The notes beneath the pieces were generated by a model. It saw only the letters and a list, made by a program, of their open reading frames with translations, was not told the origin of the DNA and did not search any database. A stretch of DNA of 18,439 nucleotides from Verrucomicrobiota bacterium (GTDB taxonomy: Bacteria; Verrucomicrobiota; Verrucomicrobiia; Opitutales; Opitutaceae): the NCBI GenBank assembly GCA_023430825.1, contig JAEYYL010000142.1, positions 1 to 18,439 on the forward strand, in the 5' to 3' direction. Below, in pieces: positions 13,897 through 18,439 of this stretch. Made by a program: the position numbers and the translations under genes. Numbering within the stretch: the stretch's first letter is position 1; each line of letters begins with the position of its first letter.

Positions 13897-14571
13897 ATGC
13901 CACTGAAAATCGATCTTCTCACGCTCTTCCCGCGGATGCTGGAAAGCGTGCTGACGGAGAGCATTCTCGGGAAGGGCATCGCGGCGGGACATCTGACGGT
14001 CAACGTGCACGACCTGCGGGCGTGGACGACGGACAAGCATCGCACGGCGGACGACCGGCCGTTTGGTGGCGGTGCGGGTATGGTGATGAAGCCGGAGCCG
14101 GTGTTTGCCGCGATCGAGCAATTGCAGACGCCTGGCTGCCGGCGGATCTATCTGACGCCGGATGGCACGCCGCTGTCGCCCGCGCTGGCGCACGAGTTGT
14201 CGCAGCAAACGCATCTGGTTTTGTTGAGCGGACATTACGAGGGGATCGATCAGCGGATTCGCGATTCGGTGATCGATCAGGAGATCAGCATCGGCGACTA
14301 CGTGCTGACGAATGGCACGCTCGCAGCCGCGGTGGTGATCGATGCGCTGGCGCGTTTTATTCCAGGCGTGCTCGGCGAGGAAAAGTCATTGACGCACGAA
14401 TCCTTCACCAGCAAGTTGCTCGACTTTCCTCAATACACGCGTCCCGCGGAATTTCGCGGCATGTCCGTTCCGGAGGTTCTGCTTTCCGGAAATCATGCCG
14501 AGATCGAAAAGTGGCGGCACGCGCGACAGGTGGAAAAAACCCGTCTCGTCCGACCCGATTTACTTAAATAA
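13897..14571 (+). CDS. trmD: tRNA (guanine-N1)-methyltransferase TrmD
   Basis: Methylates G37 next to the anticodon of tRNAs for Leu, Pro and Arg using SAM, preventing +1 frameshifting. Conserved TrmD blocks are HRTADDRPFGGGAGMVMKPEP (48-68), LLSGHYEGIDQRI (109-121), SIGDYVLTNG (131-140), ARFIPGVLG (152-160), LLDFPQYTRP (174-183) and VPEVLLSGNHAEIEKWR. The SPOUT knot is therefore complete. Two departures from the E. coli enzyme are seen by direct comparison: the GGELPA block reads NGTLAA, and the catalytic Asp169 position reads Glu168 (THESF instead of TEDSF). The essential Arg154 is kept as Arg153. At 224 residues it lacks the last 25-30 residues of the E. coli form. The start is ATG 13897; the upstream open frame to 13849 runs through the terminator tail and is non-coding. 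rplS follows after 6 bp. Confidence 0.95.
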   Translation: MPLKIDLLTLFPRMLESVLTESILGKGIAAGHLTVNVHDLRAWTTDKHRTADDRPFGGGAGMVMKPEPVFAAIEQLQTPGCRRIYLTPDGTPLSPALAHELSQQTHLVLLSGHYEGIDQRIRDSVIDQEISIGDYVLTNGTLAAAVVIDALARFIPGVLGEEKSLTHESFTSKLLDFPQYTRPAEFRGMSVPEVLLSGNHAEIEKWRHARQVEKTRLVRPDLLK

Positions 14572-14577
14572 ACAGCC

Positions 14578-14991
14578 ATGAACCCGATCATTAGCGAAAT
14601 CACCGCAGCCCAGGTGAAAAAAGACATCACGCCGTTCAAAGTCGGCGACGGCGTGCGCGTGCACACGAAGGTGCGCGAGGGCGACAAAGAGCGCGTGCAG
14701 GTTTATGCCGGCATCGTGATCGCGCGGAAGGGCCATGGCATTCACGAGTCGTTCACCGTCCGCCGCATCAGCTACGGAGAGGGCGTCGAGCGCGTGTTTC
14801 CGGTCAATTCGCCGAACATCGTCAAGGTGGAGGTCGAGAAGGAGTCGGAAGCGATGAAGGCTCGCCTGTATTACCTGCGCAACCGCACTGGCAAGGCCGC
14901 GGTCGCGGTGCAGGTCAAGGACCGCTCCGCCGAGATCCACGCGGCCAAAGTCGCGGCGGCGGCGGCCAACGCGGCGCCGGCGTCGAACTAA
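14578..14991 (+). CDS. rplS: 50S ribosomal protein L19
   Basis: A 137-residue ribosomal protein at the 30S-50S interface. The core VGDGVRVHTKVREGDKERVQVYAGIVIARKGHGIHESFTVRRISYGEGVERVFPVNSPNIVKVEV is diagnostic, and KARLYYLRNRTGKAA closes the conserved part. An extra Ala-rich tail of about 20 residues (AAKVAAAAANAAPASN) extends beyond the usual 115-120 residues. It begins 6 bp after the trmD stop, so the two are surely co-transcribed and probably translationally coupled, as no ribosome binding site is present. A strong terminator follows about 20 bp after the stop and closes the cluster. Confidence 0.97.
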   Translation: MNPIISEITAAQVKKDITPFKVGDGVRVHTKVREGDKERVQVYAGIVIARKGHGIHESFTVRRISYGEGVERVFPVNSPNIVKVEVEKESEAMKARLYYLRNRTGKAAVAVQVKDRSAEIHAAKVAAAAANAAPASN

Positions 14992-15011
14992 GCGATTATT
15001 TCAGGCTTTTG

Positions 15012-15042
15012 AAAAGCGGGCTCTCCGGAGCCCGCTTTTTTT
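15012..15042 (+). terminator. Intrinsic terminator after rplS
   Basis: AAAAGCGGGCTC (15012-15023), short loop, GAGCCCGCTTTT (15028-15039) continuing to a run of seven T. It is a strong rho-independent terminator for the rpsP-trmD-rplS cluster, and its A tract could also stop the opposing oxidoreductase transcript that ends at 15072. Confidence 0.92.
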
Positions 15043-15071
15043 GTGGGTGCAATCGGCGGTCTGACCTCCGG

Positions 15072-16175
15072 TCAGGGGTCGAGCTGGTTGGGCGCGAGTC
15101 CTGCGGGCAAGGCCGGTGGACGATCGCATGTGCTGGAAATCTGGATATGCCGGCCTTCGACGGAGGATTTCTCGAACGACTCCATCACTTCGAGGACGTG
15201 CTGCGCGAGTTCGCCGCTGGCGCGGTGCGGGCGGTCGCGACGCGAAATCGAAAGCGCGAGATCGGCGACGCCGGAGCCGCGGCCGCGTTCGATCGTGTGG
15301 GTGTGCGGCTGGTCGACATAGGATTCGTCGGCGCCGCGGCGCAGGAGGACGCCGCCGTCGAAGCGGTTGGGATCGGGCGCTTCGAGCGTGCCTTCGGTGC
15401 CGAAGATGAGCAGGCGCGGCAGCGGATAGGGCCAGGTATCGAAACTCGTGACGATCGTCGCGGTGGCACCGCCGGCGAAGTCCATGACGCCGGTGACGTG
15501 CGTGGGCGTGAGCACCGGGATCTTCGTGCCGGCGAGGGGTTCGCTGGTGATGAGCCGCTCGGTGTGCGCGGCCTGTGCGGAGCCGCAGACGCGGGCGATC
15601 GGGCCGAGGAAATTGATCAGCGCCGTGATGTAGTAGGGCCCCATGTCGAGCATCGGGCCGCCGCCTTTTTCATAGTAGAAGGCCGGACTCGGGTGCCAGC
15701 GCTCGTGGCCGGCGGAGAGCATGAAGGCGAGGGCGGACACGGGGCGGCCGATGGCGCCGTCGTCGATCAGTTTGCGCGCGGTCTGGAGGCCGCCGCCGAG
15801 AAAGGTGTCGGGCGCGCAGCCGACGAGCAGGTGTTTCGCGCGGGCGAGGGCGAGGACGGCGGCGCCCTCGGCGGAGGCGAGCGCGAAAGGCTTTTCGGTG
15901 TAGATGTGTTTGCCGGCCTGGAGCGCGGCAGTGTTCACCGCGGCGTGGGCGGCGGGAATGGTGAGGTTGACGACGAGGTCGATGCTGGGATCGGCGAGCA
16001 AGCCGTCGACGGTGGAAGCGCGCACGCCGCGTTCGGCAGCTTTCGCCTGGGCGCGGGCGAGATCGAGATCGGCGCAGGCGACGATCTTGATGAAGTCGTA
16101 GTGCGCACAGCCGTCGAAGTAGGCGTCGCTGATTTTTCCGCAACCGACGAGGCCGACGTGAACGGGGTGGGGCAT
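15072..16175 (-). CDS. Gfo/Idh/MocA-family NAD(P)-dependent oxidoreductase
   Basis: A 367-residue dehydrogenase of the glucose-fructose oxidoreductase / inositol dehydrogenase family, which oxidises or reduces sugars, cyclitols or biliverdin-like substrates with NAD(P). The Rossmann fingerprint VGLVGCGKIS (about residues 6-15) is followed by CADLD (about 34-38) at the end of strand 2, where the acidic residue hints at NAD preference. TEKPFA (about 94-99) is the family's E-K-P motif with the catalytic Lys. GGGPMLDMGPYYITALINFLGP (about 172-193) matches the substrate-domain motif with the D-x-G-x-H/Y-x-x-D/x segment, here with Tyr in place of the more usual His. The substrate cannot be told. 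ATG 16175 is preferred over TTG 16187. The leader TTTGCTTTTTCTC is pyrimidine-rich, without a ribosome binding site. It is a single gene facing the L19 terminator. Confidence 0.88.
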   Translation of the reverse strand: MPHPVHVGLVGCGKISDAYFDGCAHYDFIKIVACADLDLARAQAKAAERGVRASTVDGLLADPSIDLVVNLTIPAAHAAVNTAALQAGKHIYTEKPFALASAEGAAVLALARAKHLLVGCAPDTFLGGGLQTARKLIDDGAIGRPVSALAFMLSAGHERWHPSPAFYYEKGGGPMLDMGPYYITALINFLGPIARVCGSAQAAHTERLITSEPLAGTKIPVLTPTHVTGVMDFAGGATATIVTSFDTWPYPLPRLLIFGTEGTLEAPDPNRFDGGVLLRRGADESYVDQPHTHTIERGRGSGVADLALSISRRDRPHRASGELAQHVLEVMESFEKSSVEGRHIQISSTCDRPPALPAGLAPNQLDP

Positions 16176-16304
16176 GAGAAAAAGCAAACGCGGCGGGCAG
16201 GTTCGTCGTCAAGCTGCGGGTGGTGTCGTGCGCGGATTGCGCACCGGGATGAAGGGCGAAGGGAAGTGGCGACAGCAGGTTGAGCGATCGGCTGGAAATT
16301 CCCG

Positions 16305-16343
16305 TTGACGCCACCCGGACGCGCCCTTTGCTCTGGCCCTTCA
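16305..16343 (+). promoter_or_regulatory. Candidate promoter of tRNA-Phe
   Basis: TTGACG (16305-16310) is followed at 17-18 nt by TTGCTC/TGCTCT (16328-16334), which lies in the C/T-rich string CTTTGCTCTGGCCCTTCA (16326-16343). That string also occurs, nearly unchanged, before rpmG. It ends 7 nt before the mature tRNA. The -10 assignment is uncertain because the hexamer departs from TATAAT. Confidence 0.45.
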
Positions 16344-16350
16344 CGTTTGG

Positions 16351-16426
<76 letters not shown>

Positions 16427-16433
16427 TTCGAAA

Positions 16434-16467
16434 CCCGCTCACTCCGTCGGAGTAGCGGGATTTTTGT
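16434..16467 (+). terminator. Terminator of tRNA-Phe
   Basis: CCCGCT (16434-16439), bulged C, ACTCC (16441-16445), loop GTC, GGAGT and AGCGGG (16449-16459), then ATTTTTGTT. An 11-bp stem with one bulge and a T tract, 8 nt after the tRNA CCA. Confidence 0.88.
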
Positions 16468-16512
16468 TGGCGACGGAATGCCTGATCGATCGCGGTGGAG
16501 CTGGGCGATGGC

Positions 16513-17598
16513 TCAGGTGTGCGCCGGAACGGTTGCGGGCGCCGGGAGGCGGAGCAGGTGGGCGACTTTGGCGCGGATCGTGTCGGCGCAGCCGTCGACG
16601 TGGAGCGTGTCGCATTCCGTGCCGAGGATGAAGGGGTGACCGCTGGCTTGCATCCGTTCGAGCAGATCGGTCGCGAGTGCGCCGAGTTTTTCCAGCGGGA
16701 GCTGCGCGTCGGAATAAAACTGCTTCGAGGGAAGGTTGCCGTAGAGCACGATGTCCTTCGGCACACGGGCGGCGTCCTCCCACAGGCGGCGCGAACTGCC
16801 GAGCGAGAGCATCGCGGGGCGCAACATGCAGAAGCCGTCGAGCATCGGGTCGGTCAACTCGCCGCAGCAGTGGAAAATCAGGTCGGCGTTGCGGGCGGCA
16901 AGCTCACGGGCGAGGGCGCGGTTCGGCGTAAGGGCAAAGCGGTCGAAGACGTCGCTCCCGGCGGCCATCTGTTTCGGCGAAAAGAAAACCCGATTGGCCG
17001 CGGGTTCGGCGATGAACACGGCGCGGGCGCCGGCGTCGAGCTGGGCGCGGACGGAGTGGCGCACGGTGACGAGTGCGAGGTGGGCGACGGCTTCGAGCAA
17101 TGCGACCTCGGGGTCGTCGTCCGCGGTGACGCCGCTGCCGGCGAGATAGACCGGCGTGATCGGATCGGCGAGGAGCTTGGTCGCGAGCGAGAACGGACCG
17201 ATGCTCATGCCGACGGGGACGAGCGCGGGCTGGGCCGCGAGGTGGCGAAGTGCGCCGAGGTTCGCGGCGACACGCGGTGGGGGTGCGGCGTGAGGGAGCG
17301 CGCGTTCGAAGGCGGCGATGGCGGTGGCGTCGGGCGCGGTGGAGAAATGAAAGCCGTCGATCTCGTCGGACGGAACATCGAAGAACGGCAGCAGGGTCGC
17401 CTTCTCGAGTTTCAGATCCATCAGCGGCAGCGCGAGCGGCGTGCCGAATTCGGCGGCGGCCTCGGCGAGGACGCGTCCGAGGCGTTCGCCATTTAGCAGG
17501 ATGGCTTCGTGATCGGCGTGGCGGCGGAGAACGAGGTCGACGGCGATGGGCAGGCGGTGGTGTTGCGCGGCGAGATCGAGGAAGAGCGAGCGGGGCAT
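16513..17598 (-). CDS. MtaA/uroporphyrinogen decarboxylase-like corrinoid methyltransferase
   Basis: A 361-residue protein of the uroporphyrinogen decarboxylase superfamily. In methyltransferase members (MtaA, MtbA, CmuA type) the barrel transfers a methyl group between a corrinoid protein and a thiol or other acceptor through a zinc site. That site is readable here: HCCG gives His243-x-Cys245 and GTECD gives Cys329, the H-x-C-x(~80)-C pattern. True HemE enzymes do not need these ligands and have an N-terminal Arg-rich motif not seen here. Other family features are GPFSLATKLL (134-143) and DAGARAVFIAEPAAN (188-202). It begins 40 bp after the corrinoid protein gene on the same strand, which makes the two a functional pair. 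The acceptor (coenzyme M, tetrahydrofolate or another) cannot be deduced. It ends 45 bp from the tRNA terminator. Confidence 0.85.
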   Translation of the reverse strand: MPRSLFLDLAAQHHRLPIAVDLVLRRHADHEAILLNGERLGRVLAEAAAEFGTPLALPLMDLKLEKATLLPFFDVPSDEIDGFHFSTAPDATAIAAFERALPHAAPPPRVAANLGALRHLAAQPALVPVGMSIGPFSLATKLLADPITPVYLAGSGVTADDDPEVALLEAVAHLALVTVRHSVRAQLDAGARAVFIAEPAANRVFFSPKQMAAGSDVFDRFALTPNRALARELAARNADLIFHCCGELTDPMLDGFCMLRPAMLSLGSSRRLWEDAARVPKDIVLYGNLPSKQFYSDAQLPLEKLGALATDLLERMQASGHPFILGTECDTLHVDGCADTIRAKVAHLLRLPAPATVPAHT

Positions 17599-17638
17599 GA
17601 CGTTGAGCTGAATCCAAAAAATGGATGCGGCGGCGGGC

Positions 17639-18271
17639 TCAGGCGCCGACGAGGGCGAGGGCTTTTTCGACGGCGGAGCTGGCGTCGGGCGAATAGGCGT
17701 CGGCGCCGATCTCGTCGGCGAACTGCTGACTGACGGGAGCGCCGCCGACCATGATCTTGACCGGCGGACAGCCGCTGGAGCGGATGGCGCGGACGGTTTC
17801 GATCATCGCGGGCATGGTGGTCGTGAGGAGGGTGGAGAGTCCGACGACGTGCGGCTGGTGCTGCTGGATGGCGGCGACGAATTTCGACGGCGGGACATTG
17901 GTGCCGAGGTCGATGACGCGGAAGTTCGCGCCCTTCCACATGATCGCGACGAGGTTCTTGCCGATGTCGTGGAGGTCGCCGCGAACGCTACCGATGAGCG
18001 CGATGTATTTCGGGGTGACGCCGGCGGCGAGGAGGCGCGGCTCGAGGACGGCGAGCGATTCCTTCATGGCGCGGGCGGAGACGAGCATTTCGGGGACGAA
18101 GATTTCGTCGCGGCGAAAGCGGTCGCCGACCTCGGCCATGGCGGGGACGAGCGCCTGCTCGACGATGTCTCCGGGCGCGTGCTGTTCGTCGAGGGCGAGT
18201 TGGGTGAGGGCTTTGGCGTCCTTGCTTTTGCCGGCGATGACCGACTGCGTGAGTTGTTCGAGGGTCGTCAT
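17639..18271 (-). CDS. Corrinoid (B12)-binding methyltransferase protein
   Basis: A 210-residue corrinoid protein of the MtaC/MtbC/MttC/MtgC type that carries a methyl group on cobalt between two methyltransferases. Residues 1-85 form the B12-binding cap domain (helical; VPAMAEVGDRFRRDEIFVPEMLVSARAMKESL is typical). Residues 88-210 form the Rossmann-like B12-binding domain: GDLHDIGKNLV (98-108) with the cobalt-ligating His101 in the DxHxxG motif, GLSTLLTTT (144-152) with the SxL element, and GGAPV (176-180). All B12 contacts look intact. The start is ATG 18271 with leader CACCCCATCCCC and no ribosome binding site. It is the first gene of a two-gene unit with the MtaA-like gene. Its substrate-specific methyltransferase (MtaB-, MttB- or MtgB-like) is not in the window and may lie upstream beyond the right edge. 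Confidence 0.93.
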   Translation of the reverse strand: MTTLEQLTQSVIAGKSKDAKALTQLALDEQHAPGDIVEQALVPAMAEVGDRFRRDEIFVPEMLVSARAMKESLAVLEPRLLAAGVTPKYIALIGSVRGDLHDIGKNLVAIMWKGANFRVIDLGTNVPPSKFVAAIQQHQPHVVGLSTLLTTTMPAMIETVRAIRSSGCPPVKIMVGGAPVSQQFADEIGADAYSPDASSAVEKALALVGA

Positions 18272-18391
18272 GGGGATGGGGTGACGACAGGATAGGCGAA
18301 AAGGCGGGCACGCGGCTTGGATTTCGGTGCGGAGATTTGGGACTTTGGTGCGGGAAACGAAGAAGTGCCGACGAGAATGCGCCGAACTCCA

Positions 18392-18406
18392 GGCGTTGGA
18401 AACGCC
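18392..18406. other. Small hairpin upstream of the corrinoid protein gene
   Basis: GGCGTT-GGA-AACGCC is a perfect 6-bp stem with 3-nt loop in the 168-bp stretch between the corrinoid protein start and the window edge. No T tract follows. It may belong to the 5' leader of the operon; I see no cobalamin riboswitch signature around it. Confidence 0.35.
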
Positions 18407-18419
18407 CTGCGAACATTAA

Positions 18420-18439
18420 GATGTCGCATATGCGACATC
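18420..18439. promoter_or_regulatory. Perfect 20-bp palindrome upstream of the corrinoid operon
   Basis: GATGTCGCAT joined directly to ATGCGACATC is self-complementary over all 20 bases and reaches the window edge, so it may be longer. It lies about 150 bp upstream of the corrinoid protein gene. Perfect dyads of this size in an intergenic stretch usually mark a dimeric regulator site, but the regulator is unknown. Confidence 0.5.

Noticed and set aside
15009..16283. Plus-strand open frame of 424 codons opposite the Gfo/Idh/MocA gene
   Set aside because: It begins inside the L19 terminator, has Gly/Glu/Arg-rich shadow composition, and the opposite strand has clear oxidoreductase motifs.
18272..18439. 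Possible cobalamin riboswitch before the corrinoid protein gene
   Set aside because: I looked for a B12-box-like conserved core and a multi-stem layout and found only a 6-bp hairpin and the edge palindrome. The sequence beyond the window is unknown.

Overview
The window is GC-rich, densely coded bacterial DNA of about 18.4 kb. I read it as mostly core chromosome of a Verrucomicrobiota bacterium, probably Opitutaceae-like. That placement is inference. It rests on the style of the proteins, a zinc-free L33, the near absence of Shine-Dalgarno sequences, and an intergenic 'ACGGATG(A)ACACGGAT' repeat of a kind I associate with this phylum. No phage, IS element, CRISPR array or rRNA is visible.

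Layout. Positions 1-658 hold the C-terminal third of an acetyl-CoA synthetase. Facing it on the minus strand are a VanY-type M15 peptidase and thioredoxin reductase (703-2287). From 2439 to 7011 the plus strand carries a stand-alone nucleotidyltransferase-fold protein, a 97-bp inverted repeat, a TIM-barrel sugar isomerase/epimerase, the radical-SAM protein YgiQ and a complete YefM-YoeB toxin-antitoxin pair with a visible operator. A UvrD/Rep helicase runs on the minus strand (7051-9057). It is followed by a 436-bp gene-free stretch packed with palindromes, then rpmG (L33, 54 aa) with a strong terminator. A small conserved protein and the P-loop Fe-S carrier Mrp lie on the minus strand (9772-11235). 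Divergent from Mrp is an exported TolB-like propeller. It converges on a Mn-type superoxide dismutase, and the two share a perfect 12-bp terminator hairpin.

The translation cluster rpsP-trmD-rplS (13500-14991) lacks rimM, and a terminator-like hairpin separates rpsP from trmD. After it come a Gfo/Idh/MocA oxidoreductase on the minus strand, tRNA-Phe(GAA) on the plus strand with its own terminator, and a minus-strand pair made of a corrinoid-binding protein and a MtaA/uroporphyrinogen-decarboxylase-like methyltransferase. A perfect 20-bp palindrome at the right edge lies upstream of this pair.

Functionally there are four coherent units. They are the rpsP-trmD-rplS ribosome/tRNA-modification operon, the YefM-YoeB module, the two-gene B12 methyl-transfer unit, and a redox group (TrxB, SodA, Mrp, YgiQ) that is not an operon. 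The points most worth a second look are a TrmD with substitutions at normally conserved catalytic positions, an Mrp without its CxxC cluster ligands, the orphan corrinoid/methyltransferase pair with its palindrome, a C/T-rich element shared by rpmG and tRNA-Phe, and the palindrome cluster at 9.2-9.4 kb. I found no clearly new multi-gene system.
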